Made by a program: the position numbers and the translations under genes. The notes below the pieces were generated by a model, which did no database searches, was not told where the DNA came from, and was given only the letters and a program-made list of their open reading frames with translations. Of a stretch of DNA of 64,000 bases, positions 44,914-54,207 are shown in pieces. The DNA is from a bacterium (GTDB lineage: Bacteria > Armatimonadota > Abditibacteriia > Abditibacteriales > Abditibacteriaceae), in assembly GCA_004172935.1 (NCBI GenBank), contig SDZD01000001.1, forward strand, positions 62,001 through 126,000, written 5' to 3'. Position 1 is the stretch's first letter. Each line of letters starts with the position of its first letter.

Positions 44914-46365
44914 TTAGGCAGAGAGGGACTGGGGTTCGCGGATGGCCTCGGTTTCGAGGGGGATACGGATTTCGACGAGCAGACCGCCGCCTTCAGCGAC
45001 GTTACTGGCCTGGATGGTAGCGCCATGAACACGCAGAGCACGGTCGGCGATGGAAAGCCCCAAACCTACTCCGCCGCTTTCACGGTCGCGGCCTTCGTGG
45101 ACACGATAGAAGGGGCGGAATAGCGACTGAAGTAGTTCTTCGGGGACGCCGGGGCCGTAGTCGCGCACAGTGACGATGCTTTCTTTACCGATACATACCA
45201 AGGCCACTTCTACATGAGTTCCTTCGCGGGTGTGGCGCACGGCGTTGCGGATGACGTTTTCGAGAGCGGAGCGCAGAAGTGCGGCCACACCCGACAAAAC
45301 ACAGGGGGTGTTTTCCAACAGTTCGACATCGCGGCCTCGACCGCGCGCTTCGTACTGGGCATCGGCGACGACATCGGCGACAATTGCTTCGAGGTGGACT
45401 TCTTCTTTGGCAGGAAGAGCGATTCCATCGCGGGCGAGGGATTCGAGGCGCGAAAGTTCGAGCAGTTGGCCGATGAGTTCGTTCAAAACCCCACTTTCGC
45501 GGCGGATGCGGTCGAGAGCAGCAATGTATTTGGCTTCGGGCAGGGGTTCGCCGACGCGCTGGGCACGAGCGCGGCTTTGTTCGACCAAATCGAGGGCGAC
45601 ACTGAGGCGCGCGAGTGGGGAACGAAGTTCGTGCGAAATATCGCCGAGCAAGCGACGTTCGGTGGCGGCGCTTTCTTCGAGGCGCGCGGCCATTGCATCG
45701 AAGTCGTGGCCGAGGGAGGTCAACTCATCGCTGTGGGTTTTGAAACCGACGCGGGCGCTGAGGTCGCCTTCGCGTAAGCGATGGGTGGCGGCACGAAGGC
45801 GTTCGACGGGCAAAGTGAGGTAGCGGGCCAGAGCGAAGCACACAAGCGCCATCATGGCGAGGGTGGCGCCGAAGCGGAGGCGTTTTTCGGGACGACGTAT
45901 GTCATCCAGAAAGCCCCAGGGTGAAGGTGTGCGGCGGCGAATCTGACGAATTACGACGATGGTCTGGCCGTTTCTGGCGTAAGCTGCCAGCGCACCGCCC
46001 CAGATATTCTCGTCGCGCGTCCACACAAAGTCGTTTTGTTTGGTCGCCTGTTCGAGCAGTTCGCTCTCATCTTCCGAAGGCTGACGGCGTCCAGTGAAGA
46101 ACCAGGCCCCTTCACCTCGGCGCCAAAAGACGCGAGTGGGCGAATCTTCGTTGTAGGATTGTCGCTTGAATTGCCCCAGCTTGCCGTTTTGCGCAAGTAA
46201 GACCGCGCTTGTGCTGGCGAGGCGCAGTTCGTTTGAGAGGATTTGACGAACAGGCCCTGGTATTTCCGCATCGCGCCCCGAAAACCCGACGGCAAACATC
46301 GCCACGCCGATAAGTACCTGCGCGACGAAGAACCAGAGAAAGATTTTTGCGAAGAGGGTCTTCAT
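44914..46365 (-). CDS. Membrane sensor histidine kinase (CpxA-like)
   Basis: This 483-residue kinase has a first membrane helix (FLWFFVAQVLIGVAMFAVGF), an extracytoplasmic sensor of about 130 residues, a second helix (FGATLAMMALVCFALARYL) and a HAMP domain (LPVERLRAATHRLREGDLSA). The H-box LGDISHELRSPLARLSVALD contains His245, and the ATPase domain has DYGPGVPEELL and GGVGLGLSIADRAL. The organisation is that of CpxA. It lies 33 bp after its response regulator. The signal could be envelope stress or a sugar, given the neighbouring lyase and glycosidase genes. Confidence 0.92.
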   Translation of the reverse strand: MKTLFAKIFLWFFVAQVLIGVAMFAVGFSGRDAEIPGPVRQILSNELRLASTSAVLLAQNGKLGQFKRQSYNEDSPTRVFWRRGEGAWFFTGRRQPSEDESELLEQATKQNDFVWTRDENIWGGALAAYARNGQTIVVIRQIRRRTPSPWGFLDDIRRPEKRLRFGATLAMMALVCFALARYLTLPVERLRAATHRLREGDLSARVGFKTHSDELTSLGHDFDAMAARLEESAATERRLLGDISHELRSPLARLSVALDLVEQSRARAQRVGEPLPEAKYIAALDRIRRESGVLNELIGQLLELSRLESLARDGIALPAKEEVHLEAIVADVVADAQYEARGRGRDVELLENTPCVLSGVAALLRSALENVIRNAVRHTREGTHVEVALVCIGKESIVTVRDYGPGVPEELLQSLFRPFYRVHEGRDRESGGVGLGLSIADRALRVHGATIQASNVAEGGGLLVEIRIPLETEAIREPQSLSA

Positions 46366-46398
46366 GAAGATTGCAAGCGGGGCGAACCAAATCTCGTG

Positions 46399-47163
46399 TT
46401 ACGACTGGCTGGTGACTGCGAAGAGATAGCCAGTCCCTCGCAGGGTTACGATGGGGTCTTCGCGGCCATCTGCTGTTATCTTGCGGCGCAAGTTCGACAT
46501 GTGTGTGTCAACGCTGCGGTCATAAATGAGCAGATCGCGGCCTAAAACATCGTTGGCGATTTGTTCGCGTGAGACGACAGTTCCCGCATTGCGAAGCAAC
46601 AATTCCAGTAGGCGAAATTCAAGGACGGTGAGTTCGAGCGGGACGCCACTGAGTTTCGTTTGATGGGTTCTGATGTCGAGTTCGACATCGCCGACATTCA
46701 AAACATCGGGATTGGCGGCGGGGACCGCCGCTTCGTCGGCTTCACCGGGCGCACGGCGCAAGATTGCGCGCAGCCGTGCGGCCAATTCGCGCGAGGAGAA
46801 CGGCTTGGGAAGATAGTCGTCGGCGCCCATTTCGAGGCCCAACACACGGTCCACTTCATCGCCGCGCGCAGTGAGCATAACCACCGATAGTTTCGAAGTC
46901 GTGGGTTCGGCGCGCACGCGACGCAAAGTTTCGAAACCAGAGATACCAGGCAGCATCACATCGAGAACCATAGCCGCGTATTCGTCGGAGGCACGGCTAA
47001 GGGCTTCTTCGCCACTACCGACGAGTTCCACGTCCCAGCCTTCGCCTTGCAGATACTCGGCGACCAGGTCGCCCAAATCGGGATCGTCTTCGACCAAGAG
47101 AATGCGATTGGACATCAGGCTATAGTTTGAGGGCTGAGTAGCGACGGTATCGACCATAGCCAC
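46399..47163 (-). CDS. OmpR/CpxR-family response regulator
   Basis: This 254-residue DNA-binding regulator has a receiver domain with acidic residues ILLVEDDPDLGD, phospho-acceptor Asp68 in AAMVLDVMLPG and lysine in DYLPKPFSSREL. The winged-helix output domain (LTVLEFRLLELLLRNAGTVV; DRSVDTHMSNLRRKITADGR) ends the protein. The GTG at 47163 is preceded by AGGAG at six bases. An internal ATG at 47115 also fits the family start but has no ribosome-binding site. It forms an operon with the following kinase. A TCGCTTAAGCGA palindrome lies 78 bp upstream. Confidence 0.93.
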   Translation of the reverse strand: MAMVDTVATQPSNYSLMSNRILLVEDDPDLGDLVAEYLQGEGWDVELVGSGEEALSRASDEYAAMVLDVMLPGISGFETLRRVRAEPTTSKLSVVMLTARGDEVDRVLGLEMGADDYLPKPFSSRELAARLRAILRRAPGEADEAAVPAANPDVLNVGDVELDIRTHQTKLSGVPLELTVLEFRLLELLLRNAGTVVSREQIANDVLGRDLLIYDRSVDTHMSNLRRKITADGREDPIVTLRGTGYLFAVTSQS

Positions 47164-47240
47164 TGGACGCTCCTGTGCATGGTTTTACCTGTAAGTTTTC
47201 TCGTGCCGAGGGGGGATAAAACTTGACATAGAATGAAGGT

Positions 47241-47252
47241 TCGCTTAAGCGA
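47241..47252. promoter_or_regulatory. 12-bp palindrome upstream of the two-component genes
   Basis: TCGCTTAAGCGA is a perfect palindrome in the 97-bp gap between the response regulator start and the stop of the heparinase-like gene. It may be an operator for autoregulation. A tandem-repeat CpxR-type site was not seen. Confidence 0.35.
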
Positions 47253-47260
47253 TTTACCCT

Positions 47261-49219
47261 CTATTGAGTAGCAGACATGGGCCAGTCTTTGAGTGATTTT
47301 CGCACCAGTGGGTCGTCGCCCATCACTCGACTGGCACCGTTGGGCGAGAGGCTTACGAAGAAATTCAGTTGACCAGATTCGGGAGCAACGGATGTCAGAG
47401 TCAACAACTGAGAGCCGGGGTTGGGGGCATCATAGTCGTGAGTGCCCTGCGCGGGTACAATCTCGAAAGAGGGGCCAGACGACCAGACTTCCAACATCTT
47501 ACCGTCTTGGTTTAGAGTCGCTTTCCGGCCTTCATAGGAAAGTTCGATTTTAGCGTTGGTGAGCATCGCCCAGCGCACTTTGTCGCCAACTTTCAGCCCT
47601 TCGAGTTCGTCTTTAATGAGAAGGCGGAGCGAGGTAAAAGCGAAGCCGCGCGTAACGCGCGTCGCTTGTCCCGCGAAAACAGGAGTTAAGTCAACGATGG
47701 CGCCTTTTTCGGTGTGGATGGGCACATTACCTTCGGTATCGGAGAAATGGGTGATTCTGGCGTTGCCATTGACTTGATGGAGTTGGCCGTTGATGGTGAG
47801 GGTATTGTGCGAGGAAGGACCAAGACGGAAAACATCCCAGCGTCCGCCATCTTGTTTGGAGTTCCATAAATCAATGCCTTTCGATTCGAGAGACAAATAG
47901 TTTTGCATTCCGAGGTCGTGCGCCCAGCGCACCGCATCGGACTCGAAAATGAACGATCCCGCGTCCATATGGCCGTGTGAATTGGAGGCTTTGCCGCCTT
48001 TGAGAGCGACAAACATAGCGTTGGGATCGGTCCAGGATGAGCGAAAGACAGCGAGAGGATTGGCTCCGCGCCCGTACCAGGAGAGCGGCATGGAGGTTTG
48101 TTTTTGTGCGAGGGTATCGGGCCACCACAGCGCGGCGAGAGAAAGGGTGCGGTCGGCTTCGGTGCTGGGGTCGGAGGCACGGGTTGAGGCCGCATATTTT
48201 CGCAGTTGGCTGCGCTCGAATTGAGTGAGTTCGGGGCGATTCAGCACATGGGCAAACCAAAAAGTGGCGCCTTCAAGGCCGGGACGCTCAACACCATCGG
48301 AGAAGTTGAAGAAGGCACCTGTTGGGCCTTGCTGTTGGAAAAGGGCGTCGGTGCATTGCATGAAGCCAGCACTTTGGCTTAGCCCCCAATCGGTTCCCAG
48401 AGAAAAGCGGAGGGCATCAAGCAAGATAACTTGAAAAGTGGTGCCATATCCCCAATACATCGCGCCTTCGGGGTAGACGCCAGCGGGAGCGTAGACCTTG
48501 AGACCATTCGAGTTAAAATCGCGCGTTTTCTGAAGAGTTTGGCGGGCAAGTTCAGGCTGGTCTTCGGCGATGGCCAAGGCGCCCAATGACATGCCACACA
48601 GGCAGACCGAATTCCAGTTGTTTTCGGTGCGGGCGAAGCCTTTGTCGGCAAGGCCGGGTTTGAGGCCTTTTTCAGCGATGGCGGTTTTCAAGGTTTGGCG
48701 GGTTGTTTCGTCGAGGACATCGTAAAGCCAGTCATAGCCAATAGCGACTGCTGCCGTCATCTCAGCAGTGTCGAGGAAGTGACTGGGGTTCCAGTCGTTG
48801 AACGCCGCGACGTTTAGCATTTCGGCTTTGGCACGCTCGGCGAAGGCAGCATTGCTCGTTAGACGAAATTGCAGGGCAAGCAATAAAACGCGGCGCAGGA
48901 CGACACGCGAGACGTGCAACAGGCGCTTGCCATCTTTCTTATAGGGTATAGGAGGGACATCCAATATCGCCTTCGCATCGAGTTTGCCGCGCTTAAGGAA
49001 AGAGTCAAGTTCGGCATCAGCGAGGCGATGGGCCTTGATGGCGTCCCATGTTGTGCCAGTGGCCATAAGTCGCGGATGCGAAGGTTTAAGCGTTGCCAAA
49101 ATGTCGGTCATAGCAGGAGCAGCGGTCGTTGTGGTGTCGTTAGCCGGGGCGGCGCAAACGGGTGCGAGAGGAAGCGCACAGGTGGCGGCGAGGAAAGCCA
49201 CAGACAGGGAAATTTTCAT
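47261..49219 (-). CDS. Heparinase II/III- or alginate-lyase-like protein, secreted
   Basis: This 652-residue protein has a signal peptide (ISLSVAFLAATCALPLAPVC). An alpha/alpha-barrel N-terminal domain (NDWNPSHFLDTAEMTAAVAI; ENNWNSVCLCGMSLGALAIA; YPEGAMYWGYGTTFQVILLD) is followed by the heparinase II/III beta-sandwich C-terminal domain (SNSHGHMDAGSFIFESDAVR; SHNTLTINGQLHQVNG). The fold degrades uronic-acid polysaccharides by elimination. The exact polymer is not predictable, and pectic or alginate-like material is likely here. The ATG at 49219 is preferred over the upstream TTG at 49225. It lies on the same strand as the two-component system, 97 bp ahead of it. Confidence 0.85.
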   Translation of the reverse strand: MKISLSVAFLAATCALPLAPVCAAPANDTTTTAAPAMTDILATLKPSHPRLMATGTTWDAIKAHRLADAELDSFLKRGKLDAKAILDVPPIPYKKDGKRLLHVSRVVLRRVLLLALQFRLTSNAAFAERAKAEMLNVAAFNDWNPSHFLDTAEMTAAVAIGYDWLYDVLDETTRQTLKTAIAEKGLKPGLADKGFARTENNWNSVCLCGMSLGALAIAEDQPELARQTLQKTRDFNSNGLKVYAPAGVYPEGAMYWGYGTTFQVILLDALRFSLGTDWGLSQSAGFMQCTDALFQQQGPTGAFFNFSDGVERPGLEGATFWFAHVLNRPELTQFERSQLRKYAASTRASDPSTEADRTLSLAALWWPDTLAQKQTSMPLSWYGRGANPLAVFRSSWTDPNAMFVALKGGKASNSHGHMDAGSFIFESDAVRWAHDLGMQNYLSLESKGIDLWNSKQDGGRWDVFRLGPSSHNTLTINGQLHQVNGNARITHFSDTEGNVPIHTEKGAIVDLTPVFAGQATRVTRGFAFTSLRLLIKDELEGLKVGDKVRWAMLTNAKIELSYEGRKATLNQDGKMLEVWSSGPSFEIVPAQGTHDYDAPNPGSQLLTLTSVAPESGQLNFFVSLSPNGASRVMGDDPLVRKSLKDWPMSATQ

Positions 49220-49348
49220 GGGCAAGCCGATATAAGAAAGCGGACGGGTGAGTTAGGCATCTCTTTTGAGTTGCCAAAATAAGTTTTGTTTTTGAGAGCG
49301 CACACCAAATTAAAATGTATTCGTTTTGTGGTGTGGCGAGTTACTCCG

Positions 49349-50617
49349 ATGAAATCTTTCGTGCGCCGTTTAGCGTCGCGCTGTCCCAGGCGCCTATGGG
49401 CGCGGGGGCGGCTGGATATTGGATGGAGCGATTTGTTGTTCGCATTGCGGGCGCCTTTGCTTGCCGGGGCGACGCCCCGGCGGGTGTGGCCGACGAAAAG
49501 GGAGCATATCGCGATGCATTCGGTGAGAACAGCATGGGATGCCCTGCTCTGCACCCAACAGTGGCCCAAGGGCAGCGAAATCATTGTGTCGGAGGCGAAT
49601 ATTCCCGACATGATTCGGCTAATCGAGCTGAATGGTTTCGTACCTGTGGCAGTTCCAATTAATCCACACACTTTGGAAGTGGAGGAGGGAGCAGTTGAGG
49701 CTGCTATCTCGGAACGCACGCGGGCGATTTTGCTTTCGCCTTTATTCGGGGCGAGGATGAATCTGGAGGGAATAAGCGCAGTGGCGCGGCGACATAATTT
49801 GCTGTTGGTGGAGGACAACGCGCAGGGCTTTAGCGACACGAGTTTTCAGGGGGCGCCCGAAGCGGATGTGGCACTGTTTTCGTTTGGGTTGATAAAAACT
49901 CGCACGGCGCTTGGTGGGGCAGTCGTGTTCGCTCGTGATGAGAGCTTATTGAAGGCGCTGGAAAATCGGAGCCGACATTATGCGCGCGTCCCGACGAAGG
50001 AGTTCTATATGAGGGTGGCGCGGGCGATTGGACTTCAGTGTTTGGCACAGCCACTTTTATTTAGGGTGTTCTGGAGGGTTTTGGAGTGGCGCGGTATAAA
50101 TCCCGATGTTTGGCTCAGCAAAATGGCACGCGGCATGGGTGGAGGTGATTTATTGGTTGCGGTGCGGCGGCGCCCTCATCGCGCCACGCTCAAATTGCTG
50201 CGGCGGCGCTTGCGGGAGGAAAATAATTCGCAAATGAATTGGCGCATTCGGCGGGGCCAAGCGAGTTTGAACGCACTGCCTGGCACATTGGGGAGAGAGG
50301 CAGATTACGGTTTTTTCTGGGCGCTGCTTGTCATGGTGAAAGAGCGCGAGGCGTTGATTGAACGGGCGCGGCAAAAGGGCTTCGATATTTCGTTTCGCAC
50401 TTCGAGTCTTGCGTGTCATGGGGCGCAGGACACGACTTTTTCACGGGCGATGGGACGAGCGATATTTCTGCCGATTAGTAATCCGATGCCAGACGGCGAA
50501 TGGGGGCGCCTGATTGAGATCGTGCGCGATTTTTGCGAAGAGGAGTACGCTTCTCAGGTGGCACTTTCAGGAAGAGTTGATGCTTCGGCACGCTTGGACG
50601 CAACTGTGGAGCTGTAG
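49349..50617 (+). CDS. DegT/DnrJ/EryC1 family aminotransferase-like protein
   Basis: This PLP-dependent enzyme of 422 residues is related to sugar aminotransferases. Features include EIIVSEANIPDMIRLIELNG, LLSPLFGARMNLEGI and LLLVEDNAQGF with the PLP-binding Asp. The Schiff-base lysine lies in VALFSFGLIKTRTALGGAVV. The C-terminal half (YARVPTKEFYMRVARAIGLQ onward) diverges from typical sugar aminotransferases. The ATG at 49349 has GGCGAG nine bases upstream, and the TTG at 49286 is unlikely. No surface-polysaccharide cluster is adjacent, so the substrate is open. The 3' end overlaps the convergent EamA gene by 64 bp. Confidence 0.75.
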   Translation: MKSFVRRLASRCPRRLWARGRLDIGWSDLLFALRAPLLAGATPRRVWPTKREHIAMHSVRTAWDALLCTQQWPKGSEIIVSEANIPDMIRLIELNGFVPVAVPINPHTLEVEEGAVEAAISERTRAILLSPLFGARMNLEGISAVARRHNLLLVEDNAQGFSDTSFQGAPEADVALFSFGLIKTRTALGGAVVFARDESLLKALENRSRHYARVPTKEFYMRVARAIGLQCLAQPLLFRVFWRVLEWRGINPDVWLSKMARGMGGGDLLVAVRRRPHRATLKLLRRRLREENNSQMNWRIRRGQASLNALPGTLGREADYGFFWALLVMVKEREALIERARQKGFDISFRTSSLACHGAQDTTFSRAMGRAIFLPISNPMPDGEWGRLIEIVRDFCEEEYASQVALSGRVDASARLDATVEL

Positions 50618-51456
50618 ATGACCAGTACGGCACCAGTAACGACTAAAAGGCCCGCGCCATAAAAAGCTGGATGGGGGGCTTCGTGGAACAACAGGAAAGC
50701 GAGGGCACCCGCGAAAAGAAACTGGAAGAGATTGCAGACGCTGACAATTTGGCCGTTCAGGCGCTGTATAGACATGTTGAGGATCGAGTGGCCGATGATG
50801 GTCGGCATCAGAGTGAGGCCAAGGGCACAGGCTAAAGCGCGCGGCGGATGGGGAGCGAACGGCTCGGCAACGAAAGTCGCCACCACTAGACAGATGAGGC
50901 CCGCAAAGGCATAAAGGGGCACCAGATAAAGCCAGATGTTGGGAATATCGCGATTGAGGCGACCTTGTACAAGGTAAAAGGAAAACAACAGCATCGAACC
51001 GAAACAGACGATGTCGCCCCACAGTCCGGTACTAGTGACTCCTAAATCTGAAGAGGCCAACCACAATACGCCGACTAAGGCGATGAGCGTGCCAACAATT
51101 TCGCGTGGCGACACCCGTTCGCGCATCAGGAAGAACAAGAGGAAGGGTATGACGACAGCATTCATGTTGCCGATAAGCGAGGCATTAGCGGCACGAGTAA
51201 GTTGGGCGCCCTGTGCCCACGAGATGAAATGGAGAGCCAGCGTGAGCGCAGGCAACAACGTCATTTTGAGATGGCGGACGGAATAGGAAGCGCGATGCTT
51301 TTTTACCTGTGCGAAGTAGACGGGGGAAAGCAGCAGGGCGGCGGCTAACAGCCGATAGGAGGCGAGGACGGCAGGGTGAAGGCCGCTGGCTTTGATAAAG
51401 AGTACCGAAGTCGAGCAACAAAGCACGCCGACGAGCAGTAGAAAAATCGAACGCAT
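50554..51456 (-). CDS. EamA/DMT-family transporter
   Basis: This 300-residue membrane protein has ten hydrophobic segments in two five-helix halves, with the usual DMT features (FIKASGLHPAVLASYRLLAA; RAANASLIGNMNAVVIPFLL; GLTLMPTIIGHSILNMSIQR). Members export metabolites or amino acids. The ATG at 51456 is preferred, since GTG at 51480 also lies in frame without a ribosome-binding site. Its end overlaps the aminotransferase gene. It is divergent from the GH51 gene with a 95-bp gap. The substrate is not known. Confidence 0.85.
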   Translation of the reverse strand: MRSIFLLLVGVLCCSTSVLFIKASGLHPAVLASYRLLAAALLLSPVYFAQVKKHRASYSVRHLKMTLLPALTLALHFISWAQGAQLTRAANASLIGNMNAVVIPFLLFFLMRERVSPREIVGTLIALVGVLWLASSDLGVTSTGLWGDIVCFGSMLLFSFYLVQGRLNRDIPNIWLYLVPLYAFAGLICLVVATFVAEPFAPHPPRALACALGLTLMPTIIGHSILNMSIQRLNGQIVSVCNLFQFLFAGALAFLLFHEAPHPAFYGAGLLVVTGAVLVIYSSTVASKRAEASTLPESAT

Positions 51457-51551
51457 AAGGGATAAGTGCGCTGAACGCACAAACTGAAGCGCATAAGTAG
51501 CTCGATTTTAATCATACTACCCAGCTCTTCTAATAATTTCAGAACTCATCA

Positions 51552-54137
51552 ATGTATAACCATCGGTTAGCTCGCGCTGTGCCCATAGCACTGTTTCTGT
51601 GTCCCCTGATGACGGCTTGTTCGAACGCTCAAACGAACACTGCGCCCCCGACTCCTCTTTTCAATGCGAACTTCGATACGGCCATTGGGACGCCTAGCGG
51701 AGACACCACGCTCGCGGCGGGCATTAGCGGCAACGCGCTAACGCTCACAGGCACAGGCAGCGTTGAACTGGCACAAAGCCTGGATACCTCGAAAAGTTAC
51801 ACGGTGATGGCCTGGGTGAAGGCGGGCCGGATTGGCGGCTTTCAGACCTTTATTTCGAGCGATGGGCCGCGCAACAGCGCGTTCTTTTTACAACTGCGCG
51901 ATGACACCAAGCACTTCGCTTTTACGGCAGTGCCCGCCGAAGGAGGCAACGCCAATTTCGCTTCGGGGCAGGACGATGTCGAGGTGGGGAAATGGTATCA
52001 TATCGCGGGGGTTTATGATGCCACGGAAAAGACGCTTTCGCTGTATGTGAATGGCATGTTGCAGGACAGCGTGCCTTTCATGGACGCTTACCGCGCGCCG
52101 GGTCCGTTGCGGTTGGGACGCGCCAAATTCGATGGCAACGCAGTTGATTACGCATCGGGGCAGCTCGACGACGCGCAGATATTTCAGAGCGCGCTTTCGG
52201 GGGCGCAGATTCAAGCGATTGCTCAACCACTATTGGGCAAAGCGGGAACGGCTCAGGCGCCGCTACCAGCCACTTTAGCGCTGGATATTTCCAAGGTGCG
52301 TGCGCGCGTCAGTCCGATGCTATATGGGTTGATGACGGAAGAGATCAACCACGCTTACGACGGCGGGTTGTATGGCGAACTGCTGCAAAACCGCGCCTTT
52401 CTAGACAACGCGAATGCGACACCGCACTGGTCGCTGGTGCAGGATGGTGGCACGGGCAGCATGAGTTTAGATACAGAGCAACCGTTGAATGCGGCGTTGC
52501 CGAAGAGCCTGAAAATCCAAGTCGATGGCACCAAGAGCGGGCGAGTTGGGGTTCGCAACGACGGGTACTGGGGAGTGCCGATTAAACCGCAGACGCGCTA
52601 CACGGCCTCGTTCTGGGCGCGCGTTAGCCCCGATTGGAAAGGGCCAGTCACAATTGAACTGGATAGCGCCAATGGGGGTAAGCCGTATGCAAGCGCGCAG
52701 GTGAAGGTGGCGGGCACGGCATGGAAGAAATACACAGTCACGCTTTCGACGGGACAAGTAGCAGCGACAACCGAAGGGCGTTTCACGCTGACATCGAAGG
52801 GGTCGGGGACGATGTGGCTTAGCTTGGTATCGCTGTTTCCGCCGACCTATAAAAACCGCGCGAACGGTAACCGCATCGACTTGATGGAGAAGATGGCGGC
52901 AATGAACCCACAATATTTGCGCTTTCCGGGTGGCAACTATTTGGAAGGAAACACGATAGACGAGCGCTTCGATTGGAAGAAAACCATTGGGCCATTGGAA
53001 AATCGTCCCGGTCACATGGGGCCGTGGGGCTATCGCTCGACCGATGGAATGGGATTGATGGAGTTTTTTGGTTGGTGCGACGACCTAAATATGGACCCGG
53101 TGCTGGCGGTTTATGCGGGTTATTCGTTGGGCGGCCAATATGTCGAGCCGGGACCGAAATTGCAACCGTTCGTGCAGGATGCGCTCGATGAAATCGAGTT
53201 CGTGATTGGCGACCAGAACACGAAGTGGGGCAAGATGCGCGCTCAGTTAGGGCATCCCAAGCCGTGGAATTTGAAGTACGTCGAGATTGGCAACGAGGAT
53301 TTCTTCGATAAATCAGGGTCGTATGATGGGCGCTTCGCGCAGTTCTACGATGCCATTAAAGCGAAGTACCCACAATTGCAATTGATTTCGACGACTATGG
53401 ATGAAAGAACGCGCGTCAAGAGCCGCAAGCCGGATGTCATTGACGAGCATTACTATGCAGATGCGCGCGAGATGGAGCGCAAAGCGGCATTGTATGACAA
53501 ATATGACCGCAGTGGCCCGAAAATCTTCGTCGGTGAGTGGGCGGCGTTCACCGAGCGCGTGCCCTGGCAAGACCCGCAGCAGTTGAACGCCCCAACACCC
53601 AACATGGCGGCAGCGCTGGGCGATGCGGCATTTATGACGGGCATGGAGCGCAACTCGGACATCGTGGTAATGCATTGCTACGCGCCATTGTTCGTGAATG
53701 TGAATCCCGGTGGGCGTCAATGGGCGCCGAACTTACTGGGCTACAACAACCTCACCTCGTATGCGGCGCCTTCCTACTACGCTCAGGTGATGTTCGCGAA
53801 CAACCTCGGCGACGCGGTGCTGGATTCGACGCTCAGCGGTGGCCGACGTATCAATGCGAGCGTAACGCGCAACACCAAAAGCGGGGAACTGTTCGTAAAG
53901 GTGGTTAACCCGATGGGCTACGCCCAGAGCATCAAAATGTCGATTGGCGGGGCGAAATCGCTGGCTAAAAGCGGCACAGTCACGGTACTTCAGGGAGCAA
54001 GCCAGAAAGATACCAACTCGTTGGCGCAACCGACGAAGATTGTGCCTGTGACGAAGCCGCTCTCGAATGTGGGGTCGGAGTTCTCGTATGAAGCGCCGCC
54101 TTTCTCGATTTCGGTGGTGAAGCTGAACGCCAAGTAA
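51552..54137 (+). CDS. GH51 alpha-L-arabinofuranosidase lipoprotein with LamG domain
   Basis: This 861-residue enzyme removes terminal alpha-L-arabinofuranosyl groups. The signal peptide ends in a lipobox (FLCPLMTAC, Cys23). A LamG/concanavalin-like domain covers about residues 35-225 (KSYTVMAWVKAGRIGGFQTF). The GH51 domain begins about 240 (SPMLYGLMTEEINHAYDGGL), with the acid/base Glu582 in YVEIGNEDFF and the nucleophile Glu662 in IFVGEWAAF. A beta-sandwich C-terminal domain follows. It would stay on the cell surface or in the periplasm. It is the plus-strand arm of the arabinan cluster, ending at a shared terminator with the GH50-like gene. Confidence 0.9.
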   Translation: MYNHRLARAVPIALFLCPLMTACSNAQTNTAPPTPLFNANFDTAIGTPSGDTTLAAGISGNALTLTGTGSVELAQSLDTSKSYTVMAWVKAGRIGGFQTFISSDGPRNSAFFLQLRDDTKHFAFTAVPAEGGNANFASGQDDVEVGKWYHIAGVYDATEKTLSLYVNGMLQDSVPFMDAYRAPGPLRLGRAKFDGNAVDYASGQLDDAQIFQSALSGAQIQAIAQPLLGKAGTAQAPLPATLALDISKVRARVSPMLYGLMTEEINHAYDGGLYGELLQNRAFLDNANATPHWSLVQDGGTGSMSLDTEQPLNAALPKSLKIQVDGTKSGRVGVRNDGYWGVPIKPQTRYTASFWARVSPDWKGPVTIELDSANGGKPYASAQVKVAGTAWKKYTVTLSTGQVAATTEGRFTLTSKGSGTMWLSLVSLFPPTYKNRANGNRIDLMEKMAAMNPQYLRFPGGNYLEGNTIDERFDWKKTIGPLENRPGHMGPWGYRSTDGMGLMEFFGWCDDLNMDPVLAVYAGYSLGGQYVEPGPKLQPFVQDALDEIEFVIGDQNTKWGKMRAQLGHPKPWNLKYVEIGNEDFFDKSGSYDGRFAQFYDAIKAKYPQLQLISTTMDERTRVKSRKPDVIDEHYYADAREMERKAALYDKYDRSGPKIFVGEWAAFTERVPWQDPQQLNAPTPNMAAALGDAAFMTGMERNSDIVVMHCYAPLFVNVNPGGRQWAPNLLGYNNLTSYAAPSYYAQVMFANNLGDAVLDSTLSGGRRINASVTRNTKSGELFVKVVNPMGYAQSIKMSIGGAKSLAKSGTVTVLQGASQKDTNSLAQPTKIVPVTKPLSNVGSEFSYEAPPFSISVVKLNAK

Positions 54138-54151
54138 GGCGTTGAACTAAA

Positions 54152-54191
54152 GAAACGGGCTGTCTCCCATTGATGGGAGACAGCCCGTTTC
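54152..54191. terminator. Bidirectional 19-bp terminator hairpin
   Basis: GAAACGGGCTGTCTCCCAT and its exact complement flank a TG loop (54152-54170, 54173-54191) between the convergent GH51 and GH50-like genes. Confidence 0.85.
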
Positions 54192-54207
54192 CTTACGCTC
54201 TAGCTTT